Shown here: in pieces, positions 8,763-17,900 of the stretch | Layout of the letters: the number at the start of each line of letters is the position of its first letter | Position numbering within the stretch: the first letter of the stretch is position 1 | Source: Cylindrospermopsis curvispora GIHE-G1 | Lineage (GTDB): Bacteria > Cyanobacteriota > Cyanobacteriia > Cyanobacteriales > Nostocaceae | Assembly (NCBI RefSeq): GCF_014489415.1 | Contig: NZ_CP060822.1 | Location: forward strand, 434,001 to 498,000 | Direction: 5' to 3' | DNA: 64,000 bases | Program-made: the position numbers and the translations under genes | Notes under the pieces: model-generated | The model's database searches: none | Seen by the model: only the letters and a program-made list of their open reading frames with translations | What the model was told of the DNA's origin: nothing

Positions 8763-9816
8763 TACTCACATAATTAAAACAATGGCGGGACATTTCCCTA
8801 ATTTCTTCTAGATAATTAGAATTCATTACAAACAATTTTGAATCTTTGGGAAGTAGATCAAAAACTTCTACTGGAGAACTCACCTTTATACCCGTAGCAG
8901 GCAAGTATCTTTTTTGCTTCGCAGGATTAATATCAATCACAGCACTTATTGTGTTACCTAATCGCGACATCAATAGGGAAAATATCACACCTTTGGATGC
9001 TCCTCCCCAGACCCCTATTCTGTCAGTTTCTTTTGACTCATGTTGTGTTAATTTTAACAGAAAATTAGACGGAAAATCTACACGATCATAGAAGTCAATT
9101 TTTGGCACTTGTAAACTGGCAAGTTCAGCCACAACATAAATATACTGTCCACCAAATAGCTGACCGCTATCCATAACATTTGAAAACAGACGGTGAAAGT
9201 CCGATAATCGGAAATAATTAACGTGCTCATAATAGATATCAAACCAGGCTCGACGTTGACATATCCAGTCAAAACAAGGAACTTCAATGTAAATTTTACC
9301 CTCTCCTTTGTTAGCATCTTTTAACTGAAAGAGAAAATTGACCGGGTCTTGTATGTGTTCCAGGACATGTCGCAAGACCAAACCTCTCGAGTGAAATCCC
9401 AGACCGGAAGTAAAATACTCGCGCTGAATATTAGGATTGCTCCCTTCGTATGTTGGATCGAAACCGGTAACGTTAAAACCTTTGTTCGTAAGCAGCTCTA
9501 AGAAAAAACCCTTGCCGCATCCGACTTCCACTAAATCTGTTTTTCCAATCTTGTCTTCAATGATCAGGGCAACATTCTGTAAGTGCTTTTGAAACACCGG
9601 GCTTAATGCCTGCTCGTTTTGATAATGCTGATCGTACTTAACTAAGCTGGAACAAAATGATTCGTTGTAAATTAATCCCGTTGCTGCACTCTCAACTAAG
9701 TGCATACTACCTTTTTGACAGTCTTTGGCTTCCAATTCAGAATCATACATCCGGTTCTGAAATACTGGTAAATCTTCAACTTGATACAGCAATCTACTTG
9801 TTTTGTGTGTTCCCAA
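8749..9816 (-). CDS. Class I SAM methyltransferase with C-terminal C-methyltransferase domain
   Basis: 355 residues. LVEVGCGKGFF (95-105) is the SAM-binding motif, LRHVLEHIQDP and IEVPCFDW follow, and the C-terminal part (RIGVWGGASKG near 265, then VIDINPAKQKRYLP) resembles the PF08484 domain of NDP-sugar C-methyltransferases. Unlike the enzyme at 10836 it lacks the N-terminal four-cysteine zinc region. It is probably a sugar methyltransferase working with the CmcI-type enzyme it overlaps. About 130 bp of gene-free DNA separates it from the CDP-sugar operon. Confidence 0.8.
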   Translation of the reverse strand: MGTHKTSRLLYQVEDLPVFQNRMYDSELEAKDCQKGSMHLVESAATGLIYNESFCSSLVKYDQHYQNEQALSPVFQKHLQNVALIIEDKIGKTDLVEVGCGKGFFLELLTNKGFNVTGFDPTYEGSNPNIQREYFTSGLGFHSRGLVLRHVLEHIQDPVNFLFQLKDANKGEGKIYIEVPCFDWICQRRAWFDIYYEHVNYFRLSDFHRLFSNVMDSGQLFGGQYIYVVAELASLQVPKIDFYDRVDFPSNFLLKLTQHESKETDRIGVWGGASKGVIFSLLMSRLGNTISAVIDINPAKQKRYLPATGIKVSSPVEVFDLLPKDSKLFVMNSNYLEEIREMSRHCFNYVSIDND

Positions 9817-9951
9817 TTTTAGATCTCCTATAGTAACTAGTAACCGAATAATTCGGTGTTATTAACAAACCAACCTATCATAGGGAAGTTTCAACCCAAC
9901 TACCAGTTTTTATTTGGAGCAAATTTAACAGAATATTAAATTTTTTATACC

Positions 9952-10839
9952 TTACAATTCAGTTAAATTACTAACATAAACGTTGAGACTTTCCCAAATG
10001 TTATATTCAGGCAACCAACCTTGTGATACAAGGGACTGATTGTCCCCTAACAAAAAATAATCTGGGTAAAGAGAACTGTCAGCTTCAACCATAAGCAGGT
10101 CAATATTTCTATTGAGCATCACTCCAATCTTTTGGATCACCTCAGACAATTGAGTTGGTTTTCCAGAACAAATATTAAAAACTCCAGAGCTTTCCTGCGC
10201 AACTAAAAAAACTAATCCGTCAGCAACTATTTCAACAGGTAAAATATCTCGCCACTGGTGAACACGAATGGGAAAGGGGGGACGCAATCCTGATAAAGCA
10301 TGGGTAATTGAAGGAATAAGTCTTTGGGAACTTTCCCCTAGACCAAATGGCAGAAAAATTCTGCCCCACGCTAGTGGTACACTTTGCAGGGCGCAAATTT
10401 TCTCGGACATGCGTCGGGCACAGTCCTTGGCAGTACCATATAAGGTAGATGGCCGACTAGGAGTCTTTACTTCATGACAATAACCAAAAGACCAATCATA
10501 TTCCGCGCATGAACCTGCCACAACAACTCGCTTACCTCCTTGGTTGACAAACGCATTAACTAGATGAACTGTTGCATCGCACCAATTTAGGTTTAGTGGA
10601 GATGTCCAATATTTTCCATGTTCAGCATACCAAGCTAAATGTAGCAAATGAGATGGTTTATATTCTGAGATCCAGTGATGATTTTTTTCCTGTAGTAGGT
10701 CTACTGGCAAAAACGACAACTTTTGACCTGGTAAAGGAGCAGAACGTCCAACAGCTAAAACATCGTACCCATTGGAGACTAAAGCGTTAACTACATGACG
10801 ACCAATAAAACCCGTTGCTCCTGTAACAGCAATTCTCAT
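9952..10839 (-). CDS. NAD(P)-dependent epimerase/reductase of extended SDR type
   Basis: Start set at ATG 10839 because it forms an ATGA overlap with the stop of the upstream C-methyltransferase. An ORF open further upstream reads back into that gene. MRIAVTGATGFIGRHV holds the GxxGxxG Rossmann motif and LYGTAK the YxxxK catalytic pair. It comes last in the CDP-6-deoxysugar operon, so it most likely reduces the C4 keto group of the branched intermediate. Reduction versus epimerisation cannot be decided from sequence. Confidence 0.85.
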   Translation of the reverse strand: MRIAVTGATGFIGRHVVNALVSNGYDVLAVGRSAPLPGQKLSFLPVDLLQEKNHHWISEYKPSHLLHLAWYAEHGKYWTSPLNLNWCDATVHLVNAFVNQGGKRVVVAGSCAEYDWSFGYCHEVKTPSRPSTLYGTAKDCARRMSEKICALQSVPLAWGRIFLPFGLGESSQRLIPSITHALSGLRPPFPIRVHQWRDILPVEIVADGLVFLVAQESSGVFNICSGKPTQLSEVIQKIGVMLNRNIDLLMVEADSSLYPDYFLLGDNQSLVSQGWLPEYNIWESLNVYVSNLTEL

Positions 10840-12062
10840 ACCACCTCTAGTTTTGGTACTGCAGTAACAAACTTTGCTCCCCATTCGCGCACATAATCAA
10901 GCTGATTCACAATTTCATTCTTTAAATTCCAGGGTAAAACAACTATATAATCTGGTTTAGCATCTTTCAAATAACCCTCATTCACAATTGGTATGCGACT
11001 TCCAGGCATAAATTTCCCCTGCTTCGCCGGATTTCTATCTACCACAAAAGGAATTAAGTTGGGACGCACCCCTGCATAGTTCATCAATGTGTTACCCTTT
11101 GCTGCAGCACCATAGGCAGCTATTTTCTTGTTTTGACGCTTAGCTTCTAATAAGAAGAACAAAAAATCCCTACTAATTTCATCTGCTTTCTCCTGAAAGC
11201 CCTGATAATAAGCAGCTGTTTTAATTCCAACTTTTGACTCCCGCTCCAAAAACTCGCCCACCCTGGGAGAAACATCATAATAATTTCTGTCAGCTCTTTG
11301 TGCAAACACTCGCAAACTACCTCCATGGGTATCCAGTTCTTCCACGTCAAAAACACAAAGACCATGGCTTTGAAAAAGCCCCACCACTGTGGTAAAGGAA
11401 AGGTAGGAAAAATGCTCGTGATAGATTGTATCAAACTGACTTTGATTAATCAAATTGACTAAATGAGGAAACTCAAAGGTGGCTACCCCTTCAGGTTTTA
11501 GCAAGGTGGCAAAACTGGCGGCAAAATCATTAATATCTGGTACATGAGCCAGAACATTGTTAGCTATCATCAAGTCAGCTTGCTTACCCTGTTCAACTAA
11601 CCGTTTAGCTAAGTTCAGGTCAAAAAACTCTTCTATGGTCTCAATACCCTTTAGTTTAGCCGCAGCAGCAGTACTAGCCGTTGGTTCAATACCAAAACAA
11701 GGAATACGCTCCTTTTGAACATACTGTAACAAGTACCCATCATTAGAGGCTACCTCTACCACGCAGCTGTTTTCATTTAGTCCCAACAGCGATACCATCT
11801 TGCTAACATACCGCTCTGAGTGATCTAGCCAGTAGCGAGAGAATGAACTAAAGTAGGCATACTCATCATTAAACAACTCGGCTGAACGGGAGTAAACTTC
11901 CGCTTGTACTAACCAACAATTGCCACACACCATTACCTTCAAAGGAAACCACTTCTCTGGACGACGCAGTGTTAAAGTGCTTAAATAAGCATTAGATGGT
12001 GGAGCACTTCCCAAATCAATTAGGGGTATTGTGACATGTGAACCACAGTGACGGCATTTCAT
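10836..12062 (-). CDS. NDP-hexose C-methyltransferase (zinc-containing, TylC3-like)
   Basis: 408 residues with the three-part architecture of sugar C3-methyltransferases: an N-terminal zinc region with C3, C6, C46 and C49; the SAM domain with VVEVASNDGYLL (101-112) and the catalytic IYHEHFSYLS; and a C-terminal PF08484 domain (KKIAAYGAAAKGNT, VVDRNPAKQGKFMPG). These enzymes put a methyl on C3 of 4-keto-6-deoxy nucleotide sugars. ATGA overlaps on both sides tie it to the epimerase and the reductase. Confidence 0.9.
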   Translation of the reverse strand: MKCRHCGSHVTIPLIDLGSAPPSNAYLSTLTLRRPEKWFPLKVMVCGNCWLVQAEVYSRSAELFNDEYAYFSSFSRYWLDHSERYVSKMVSLLGLNENSCVVEVASNDGYLLQYVQKERIPCFGIEPTASTAAAAKLKGIETIEEFFDLNLAKRLVEQGKQADLMIANNVLAHVPDINDFAASFATLLKPEGVATFEFPHLVNLINQSQFDTIYHEHFSYLSFTTVVGLFQSHGLCVFDVEELDTHGGSLRVFAQRADRNYYDVSPRVGEFLERESKVGIKTAAYYQGFQEKADEISRDFLFFLLEAKRQNKKIAAYGAAAKGNTLMNYAGVRPNLIPFVVDRNPAKQGKFMPGSRIPIVNEGYLKDAKPDYIVVLPWNLKNEIVNQLDYVREWGAKFVTAVPKLEVV

Positions 12063-12610
12063 ACGATAAGACCCTGGAAATTTTCAGAAAGTAGTGGGTG
12101 AGATTTGTCCCGCTGGGAAATGGTAGTTACTCCCATTGGCCACGAAATATTCAGTAGTGGATCGTTGTAAAGTAATCCCCCTTGATGATTAGGTTGATAT
12201 GGAGCAGTGTTCAAGTATAACATTTCTGTCCCAGCTTCCAAAACCTGGAAAGCATGACCACAACCTTCAGGAATTACTATCATGTCACCATTTTCTCCCG
12301 ACAATTCCGCAGAGAACCAATGGAGAAATGTTGCTGATCCCTGCCGTAAATCCACTGCCACATCCCAAATCTTTCCACGAGTGCAACGGATAAATTTCAT
12401 CTCACTATGGGGAGAACACTGGAAGTGTATTCCTCTAATAGCCCCTACATCTTCAGTTTTGGATACATTCACTTGACTAATGGTTCTGTTTTCTAAAACT
12501 GATTTTAGTTCCTCATTACAAAAGCCACGGTAAAAGTAGCCTCGCTCATCTATAAATGGAATAGTTTTGACTATCCACACCCCAGCAATAGGGGTAGTCA
12601 GAATTTTCAT
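12059..12610 (-). CDS. dTDP-4-dehydrorhamnose 3,5-epimerase-like protein
   Basis: ATG 12610 is chosen because it overlaps the upstream stop as ATGA. The 183-residue product is an RmlC-type cupin: DERGYFYR, RGIHFQ (H62, the usual catalytic base), KIWDVAVDLR, IPEGCGHAFQVLE. It is predicted to epimerise C3 and/or C5 of CDP-4-keto-6-deoxyglucose rather than a dTDP sugar, given the rfbF-rfbG genes just upstream. Confidence 0.88.
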   Translation of the reverse strand: MKILTTPIAGVWIVKTIPFIDERGYFYRGFCNEELKSVLENRTISQVNVSKTEDVGAIRGIHFQCSPHSEMKFIRCTRGKIWDVAVDLRQGSATFLHWFSAELSGENGDMIVIPEGCGHAFQVLEAGTEMLYLNTAPYQPNHQGGLLYNDPLLNISWPMGVTTISQRDKSHPLLSENFQGLIV

Positions 12611-13698
12611 AGAACACTTGCGTAGGAGTGAGTTTTTTGATAGCCAGCAATTTGCCACAAAGAAAAGTCACGCATATCCTTACCTTCTAGCCAGGCTCGG
12701 TGCCAATCTACGGTAGCTTGCAGTGCTTGTTTAACTGTCCATTGGGGATTCCATCCCAGCTCAGTACGTACACGACTGATGTCAAGTCTTAACAGTCCAG
12801 CTTCATGGGGGTGGTTTTTATTCTTGTCTACGTCAACTGTTGCATTGTTACCCCAAAGATGAGCAATGGTTTTGGCAACTTCTCCCACTGTTGCATCACC
12901 TCGATCATCTGGACCGAAATTCCAAGCAGATGCATATCGATTACTTTCTGAACTCATCAGTTTTTCCGCCAGAAGTATATAACCTGAAATTGGCTCTAGC
13001 ACGTGCTGCCAAGGACGTACTGCTTGAGGTGAACGTAAAACCACAGGTTCTCCACTCTGAAAAGCTCTCAGGCAATCCGGTACTAAACGATCTGTTGACC
13101 AGTCTCCACCACCTATAACATTACCGGCTCTCGCTGTGCCCAGTGCTATATCTTTCTCTGAGTTAACATGGTTAAAAAAGGAATTGCGATAAGCAGCTGC
13201 TACCAACTCCGCACAAGCCTTACTGCTACTATACGGGTCATATCCACCCAGTGCCTCAGTTTCTCTATACCCCCAGACCCATTCCCGATTTTCATAGCAT
13301 TTGTCAGAAGTAATGTTTACCACAGCACGCACTGTTTGTGTCTGGCGGATAGACTCCAGTAGGTTTACTGTACCCATTACATTTGTGGCAAATGTGTACA
13401 CGGGTAACTTGTAAGACTCTCTTACTAATGGTTGGGCTGCTAGATGAAATACCACCTCTGGAGAGAAATCTTCTACCACTTGCTTCAGGGTACTTAAGTC
13501 TTGAATATCCCCTATCACAGAGGTCATGTCACTATCAATTTTAGCTAGACTAAATAAATTGGGATGAGTATGGGGATCTAAGGCATACCCAATGACTTTG
13601 GCACCCATAGACTGAAGACACAAACATAGCCAACCACCTTTAAAACCAGTGTGACCCGTTACCAAAACCCGCTTTCCTTGCCAAAGACTTGTATCCAT
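12607..13698 (-). CDS. rfbG: CDP-glucose 4,6-dehydratase
   Basis: 363 residues of an extended SDR enzyme: GKRVLVTGHTGFKGGWL (8-24) carries the NAD-binding glycines in the form typical of RfbG/DdhB, FHLAAQPLVRESY follows, and YSSSK gives the catalytic Tyr/Lys. It converts CDP-glucose to CDP-4-keto-6-deoxyglucose. The start directly abuts the rfbF stop and the end overlaps the epimerase by ATGA, so the genes are one transcription and translation unit. Confidence 0.93.
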   Translation of the reverse strand: MDTSLWQGKRVLVTGHTGFKGGWLCLCLQSMGAKVIGYALDPHTHPNLFSLAKIDSDMTSVIGDIQDLSTLKQVVEDFSPEVVFHLAAQPLVRESYKLPVYTFATNVMGTVNLLESIRQTQTVRAVVNITSDKCYENREWVWGYRETEALGGYDPYSSSKACAELVAAAYRNSFFNHVNSEKDIALGTARAGNVIGGGDWSTDRLVPDCLRAFQSGEPVVLRSPQAVRPWQHVLEPISGYILLAEKLMSSESNRYASAWNFGPDDRGDATVGEVAKTIAHLWGNNATVDVDKNKNHPHEAGLLRLDISRVRTELGWNPQWTVKQALQATVDWHRAWLEGKDMRDFSLWQIAGYQKTHSYASVL

Positions 13699-14469
13699 TT
13701 ACCAGACCCTCCATGGAGCTTGCCCAGAACGCCACAAATCCTCTAACATATTTTTGTCTCTTAAAGTGTCCATTGGATGCCAAAATCCATGGTGGTAAAA
13801 TGCGCCCAACTGATTTTTGTTAGCTATTAGGGGAAGGGTATCACTTTCCCAACTGCTGCTATCCCCTTCTATTAGGTTGAGTACTTGTGGTTCTAAAATA
13901 AAGAAACCTCCATTGATCCAGCCCCCCTCTCCTTGAGGTTTTTCTAAAAAATTCATTACTAATCCTTCATGGTTGATATTTAAAGCACCATATCTACCCG
14001 GTGGTTGCACTGCTGTCACCGTGGCCCATAAACCACCCTTCTGATGGTGGTTGATCAATCTTCCTATATCAATATCACTGACCCCATCTCCGTATGTAAA
14101 GCAAAACGCTTCATTGCTTATATAATCCTTAACTCTTTTCAATCTTCCACCCGTAAGAGTTTTTTCACCCGTGTCTACCAAAGTTACCCGCCACGGCTCT
14201 GCATGTCTATGATGCACTTGCATCTCATTCATCTGCATGTCAAAAGTCACATCAGACATGTGTAAAAAGTAGTTTGCAAAATACTCCTTAATTACATAAC
14301 CTTTGTATCCACAACAAACTATAAAGTCATGCACTCCGTAGGCTGAGTATAACTTCATGATGTGCCAGAGGATTGGGCGATCGCCGATTTCAATCATGGG
14401 TTTTGGTTTTAAGTGAGTTTCCTCGCTCAGTCGAGTGCCATACCCCCCCGCCAGAATAACTGCTTTCAT
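13699..14469 (-). CDS. rfbF: Glucose-1-phosphate cytidylyltransferase
   Basis: 256 residues. LAGGYGTRLSEET (6-18) and KPKPMIEIG give the nucleotide-binding and substrate motifs of RfbF/DdhA, which makes CDP-glucose from CTP and glucose-1-phosphate. The body keeps the family order (HIMKLYSAYGVHDFIVCCGYKG, FCFTYGDGVSDIDI, GGFFILEP, WESDTLPL). It is the first gene of the CDP-sugar operon, so the promoter should lie in 14470-14636, where I see no certain -10/-35 pair. Confidence 0.95.
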   Translation of the reverse strand: MKAVILAGGYGTRLSEETHLKPKPMIEIGDRPILWHIMKLYSAYGVHDFIVCCGYKGYVIKEYFANYFLHMSDVTFDMQMNEMQVHHRHAEPWRVTLVDTGEKTLTGGRLKRVKDYISNEAFCFTYGDGVSDIDIGRLINHHQKGGLWATVTAVQPPGRYGALNINHEGLVMNFLEKPQGEGGWINGGFFILEPQVLNLIEGDSSSWESDTLPLIANKNQLGAFYHHGFWHPMDTLRDKNMLEDLWRSGQAPWRVW

Positions 14470-14636
14470 ATTCTGAATTCTTTTACTTAAAGTTTATTAT
14501 TAGAAAGTAGTAACTTTGATGGTGCAGGCTTAATTGCTTTAAAATTGACTGGTTTTTTTTGTAATTGATTATAAGTTGGGTTAACAAAAACTAACATCTG
14601 TTTTATCAATTATGGTATGTGTGAGTTTGTTTTAAA

Positions 14637-15316
14637 TCAAGAACGCGATCGCCAGTCTGTTTTGCACCTACTGCTTAGTGCTAACCTGTCAGACTGTAAA
14701 CCGGCACAAACCACTAAAAACTTAGAAGACCAGGTGTGATGATCACTGATGACTTCCACACCAGAAGAATTGACCACCATATCCTTCACCGATTCACCCA
14801 AGAAGATTTCCGCACCTGCTTCCCGGATTTTTTCCCCATACCTAATAGCCACAGCCTTGTAATCCACAATACCAGTTTGAGGAACTCTAATTCCCCGTAA
14901 ACCCACACAATGAGGTTCAACCTCAGAAATTTCCTGGGAGCTTAACCACCGTATTCCCTCCAACTAGCTATTACCCTGTGCTAAAGCATTTCTAATTGGG
15001 GGAGTTCCTTCTCGCTAGTAGCGACCACTACCTTACCGCAAATTTCATGCGGGATTTCTTCATCTTGACAAAAAGTCAAGAGCTGGCGATAGCCTGCTAT
15101 ACAGTTAAGAGCTTTTAGGGAACCGGGACGATAATAGAGACCGGAGTGAATGACACCGCTATTATTGCCAGTTTGATGTTTAGCTAGGGTGGATTCTTTT
15201 TCCAGGAGGACTAATCGGAGATCGGGGCGAGATTGCAAAATACGGAGGGCGGTAGCCAAACCGACAATACCACCTCCCACTATTAAGATGTCACAGGATT
15301 TGTCTATATGGGTCAT
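14637..15316 (-). pseudogene. lhgO: L-2-hydroxyglutarate oxidase (lhgO), broken and truncated
   Basis: The N-terminal piece (14981-15316) has the FAD motif [15 protein letters not shown], then [19 protein letters not shown], which is characteristic of LhgO/DAO-family oxidases. It stops after LPQLEML. The next piece, from about 14963, continues GIRWLSSQEISEVEPHC, GIRVPQTGIVDY, FLVVCAGLQSD. A frameshift and an in-frame stop separate them. The 3' end then runs into a dispersed repeat (gatcgccagtctgttttgcac, also at 16280 and 20334), losing about half of the ~400-residue protein. Confidence 0.85.
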
Positions 15317-15395
15317 TGTAGCTTGGGTTGAGAAAAACCAAATGGGAGATCGCTGGGAGATCGCTTTTTAGTAAGAGGGGGATGCGATTGGGAAG

Positions 15396-15628
15396 GAATT
15401 ACCCGTGTGGTTGGGCTAACCCAAGCCTGGAGACTGTCCGTGGGGGAGACTGGGAATCAATTCCCGGTCTCAAAGCTCAAGTCGGTTGAACCCGACCGGT
15501 TTTGTCGTAGGTAATCGTAGGTTGGGTTGAGGCACGAAACCCAACAAACCAACGGGATATATATAAATGCGACTTCAAAGCACCCCCTAGGGGCGATTGC
15601 GAAGCACTCCTTACAGGAGCTCGCCAGA
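15396..15628. repeat. Dispersed multi-hairpin repeat R1, copy a
   Basis: Contains in order: a GGAGACTGTCCGTGGGGGAG block, an inverted repeat around GGGAATCAATTCCC, an AAGTCGGTT/AACCGAC stem region, GTTGGGTT...AACCCAAC, a TATATATA spacer and a GCGATTGCGAAGCACTCC end. Other copies start at about 15628, 23526, 50351 and 51433, with shorter ones at 23703, 25453 and 48474. Confidence 0.8.
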
Positions 15629-15755
15629 GAATTAACCGTGATTGGGTTGAATTAACCCAAGCCTGGAGACTGTCCGTGGGGGAGACCGGGAATCAATTCC
15701 CGGTCTCAAAGCTCAAGTCGGTTTTAACCGACTAGTTTTACCGTGGGTGATTATG
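15628..15755. repeat. R1 repeat, copy b (3' truncated)
   Basis: Directly follows copy a and lacks the GTTGGGTT and TATATATA parts. It keeps the GGGAATCAATTCCC palindrome and a CGGTTTTAACCG hairpin. Confidence 0.75.
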
Positions 15756-15814
15756 GTGTATGTGAATTTGTTTCAAATTAAAAGGGCGATTGCAAAGCAC
15801 TCGCGAGATCACCC

Positions 15815-15888
15815 GTTGTAGACATTGTGACCGATTACACATCCAGTTGATTGCCATTTTGGATATCAACTTGTGGTCTTAGATCATC
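15815..15888 (-). pseudogene. Rpn-like DUF4351 gene, 3'-end remnant
   Basis: Encodes only the last residues (QVDIQNGNQLDV and stop) plus the downstream sequence found after every Rpn-like copy here. It shows that a further copy once lay in this interval. The rest of 15317-16371 has no gene, only R1/R2 repeats and a 463-bp duplication. Confidence 0.7.
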
Positions 15889-15925
15889 GGTTAAAACCGA
15901 CTGGTTTTGCCGTGGGTGATTATTG

Positions 15926-16152
15926 GTTATAGGTTAGAATTAAGACAGAAAATCCATGCCACTCGACTCTCTTAGCTGTGGGTGAGTCTGGTTGGTACGA
16001 ACTGAGATCATGTAGACCGTCAAAGCTCTGCACCTTATGATTTAGCTTGTATTTTATTTGGATACGAGGCAATTAATTACCCCATGCCAGAATGATATCA
16101 GATTTGTTGCATAAGTCAAGAAGCTATAGGGATTAATTTACATTTCTTTACA
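15926..16152. repeat. Conserved intergenic element R2, copy A
   Basis: About 220 bp. The core GGTACGAACTGAGATCATGT plus AGACCGTCAAAGCTCTGCAC (15994-16039) is almost invariant in four copies (others at 23282, 25189, 48531). It is preceded by the tail of an R1 repeat. No ORF. The strong conservation of a non-coding core suggests a structured RNA or a miniature mobile element. Confidence 0.65.
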
Positions 16153-16591
16153 AACCTGATGGTTTAACATTACAGATTTCGATTACACATCGGGTCAACC
16201 GGTTTTGACCCCCTCAACAGCGTTGTTTATATGAATTTATTTCAAATTAAAAGGGCGATTGGGAAGCACTCCCTATGGGCGATCGCCAGTCTGTTTTGCA
16301 CACACTGCTGTTAACTACCACCCCCGAGGTCTAAATTTATCGTCATTGAGATAGAAGTGTTACTGGCTAAATTATGGTATATGTGAGTTTGTTGTATCTA
16401 TTATCAGATACCGTTCCAATCCATCCGGTGCCAAATCTTCCCCTTCAGGCCAGCAAATCCCCCCTAGTGTATCTATCTGAGCCTGACGAAAATAACGAGG
16501 ACTCTTTAGACGCCAGTAACGCTCTCGGGTTTGAATTAATTTTTCCAGGGAAAGCCTCATCTCTTGCCCATTTTCAAAGATGACCTGCAAA
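16129..16591. repeat. 463-bp direct repeat, copy 1
   Basis: Appears identical to 20181-20643. It includes the 3' part of a DUF2442 gene and its downstream DNA. The left boundary lies in the R2 tail and the right boundary at a GCGATTGC..GCAATCGC palindrome. Confidence 0.85.
16372..16591 (-). pseudogene. DUF2442 protein, 5'-truncated copy
   Basis: Codons from LQVIFENGQEMRL to the end are the same as in the intact gene at 20424-20708. The first ~22 codons are replaced by the palindrome. There is no upstream DUF4160 partner. Confidence 0.75.
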
Positions 16592-16593
16592 GG

Positions 16594-16612
16594 GCGATTG
16601 CTTCGCAATCGC
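16594..16612. repeat. Perfect palindrome GCGATTGC-ttc-GCAATCGC
   Basis: 8-bp arms with a 3-nt loop, abutting the 3' end of Rpn-like copy 1. The same palindrome is at 17860-17878 and 19102-19120, and related longer ones are at 21635-21670 and 50556-50599. It marks the edges of the duplicated Rpn cassettes. Confidence 0.85.
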
Positions 16613-16634
16613 TCGTTGTAGACACTGTAACCGA

Positions 16635-17609
16635 TTACACATCCAGTTGATTGCCATTTTGGATATCAACTTGTGGTTTTAGATCATTGGATTTTTCTGC
16701 GTCTTTTAACCACGCTTCTAAATCAGAAATCTGTCTAAAATCCAGTAAAGATTCACCCATTGCTTCTAATTGCTCTAGTGATAGTCTGTTTATCCTTTCC
16801 ACCACAGGTGACTCGATTCCATCAAACTTGTGATTCAGCAACAGTAATATTATCTTTCGCTGTCCTTCTTGTCTTCCTTCTTGTCTTCCACGTTGTTCTC
16901 CTCGAAGTTCGCCTTCCTGAAGACCTTTCTGAAGACCTTCCTGAAGACCTTCCTTAAGAATTTCGTTGTACCAGGGCGATTCACGTAATACCGTCATGTC
17001 CCACCTCATCATTTGTTGTACTAAAGGGATATCAAATACAAAGCTAGCAAAAAAAGACAACAACGGCTCCAAATCCCCCAACACTTGATTCTTGCGAAGA
17101 TTGAGTAGAGCCTGACGCAGATTTACCTCACTATTACCCCCCTTCAAAATTGGGACAAACGGTAGCAAGGAAGACAGATTTTGCTCAAACACCGTCTCCG
17201 CCTCAATCTCCCACAAATTAATCACCCGATAGTCCTGATAGGCCCTACAACCCATAATTTCGGACTCATAACGGCTGCGAATTATCTCCGTCGGCCCAGG
17301 TTGAAGAATATTGACGACCACTGGATAGACTAGTAGCCCATACTTTTCCTCTACTAGAGCAGCATAAGCTCGCATCCTTCGGGGCATCTTAGCATCATGG
17401 CGCAGTTGTAGCTCATTCAGTAGAATAAAATCGCCACACTCAGGACTATGGGCCTTGAGCAAAACATCACTTTCCCGCTCGATCCATTGAAGTTCACTGT
17501 TAATAATTTCCTGAACTTTGATCGTTTTATCCCCCGTGACCCAACGCCCCCAAGCTTGTGGACTAAGTCCAATTAAACGTTTACCGCCAATATCTGATTT
17601 TTTTACCAT
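16635..17609 (-). CDS. Rpn-like PD-(D/E)XK nuclease with DUF4351 C-terminus, copy 1
   Basis: ATG 17609 is preferred over a TTG two codons earlier, because the sister copy at 17901 keeps only the ATG. The N-terminal nuclease-like part has ESDVLLKA then FILLNELQLRHD (candidate catalytic D, E and Q; about residues 48, 66 and 68 from this Met) and MPRRMRAYAAL, as in Rpn/transposase_31-type proteins. A low-complexity EGLQEGLQKG/EGRQEG segment coded by a 12-bp minisatellite follows, then the DUF4351 module (RINRLSLEQLEAMGESLLDF..DLEAWL). Rpn proteins are DNA nucleases linked to recombination and phage defence. Confidence 0.75.
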   Translation of the reverse strand: MVKKSDIGGKRLIGLSPQAWGRWVTGDKTIKVQEIINSELQWIERESDVLLKAHSPECGDFILLNELQLRHDAKMPRRMRAYAALVEEKYGLLVYPVVVNILQPGPTEIIRSRYESEIMGCRAYQDYRVINLWEIEAETVFEQNLSSLLPFVPILKGGNSEVNLRQALLNLRKNQVLGDLEPLLSFFASFVFDIPLVQQMMRWDMTVLRESPWYNEILKEGLQEGLQKGLQEGELRGEQRGRQEGRQEGQRKIILLLLNHKFDGIESPVVERINRLSLEQLEAMGESLLDFRQISDLEAWLKDAEKSNDLKPQVDIQNGNQLDV

Positions 17610-17615
17610 AAACAA

Positions 17616-17866
17616 TCACACAATGGATTTTTCTGCGTCTTTTAACCATGCTTCTAAATCAGAAATCTGTCTAAAATCCAGTAAAGATTCAGCTTCTGCA
17701 TTTTGCAACAGTTCCTTACCTATCTCCTCTTCATTCGTTCCTAACAACTGTAACAAGGTTACATTAGGACTTAGGTTTTGCCTTTCCCTCAAATCCGTCA
17801 GGTAACTCCGCACCCACATTATAACCTGGACTGGGCAAAATCAACAAACCTTGCCACGGGCGATTG
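17616..17866 (-). pseudogene. DUF2887/Rpn-like gene remnant fused to a DUF4351 tail, copy 1
   Basis: The 67-codon frame from 17819 joins YLTDLRERQNLSPNVTLLQLL..ELLQNAEAE (middle of the DUF2887-type gene at 51694-52604) to ESLLDFRQISDLEAWLKDAEK (DUF4351 end). Bases 17820-17866 encode, in another frame, GLLILPSPGYNVGAELP of the same parent. It ends 6 nt before the ATG of Rpn copy 1, so it might be translated with it. Confidence 0.7.
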
Positions 17867-17878
17867 CTTCGCAATCGC
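17860..17878. repeat. Perfect palindrome GCGATTGC-ttc-GCAATCGC
   Basis: Junction between tandem Rpn cassettes. See the matching sites at 16594 and 19102. Confidence 0.85.
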
Positions 17879-17900
17879 TCGTTGTAGACACTGTAACCGA

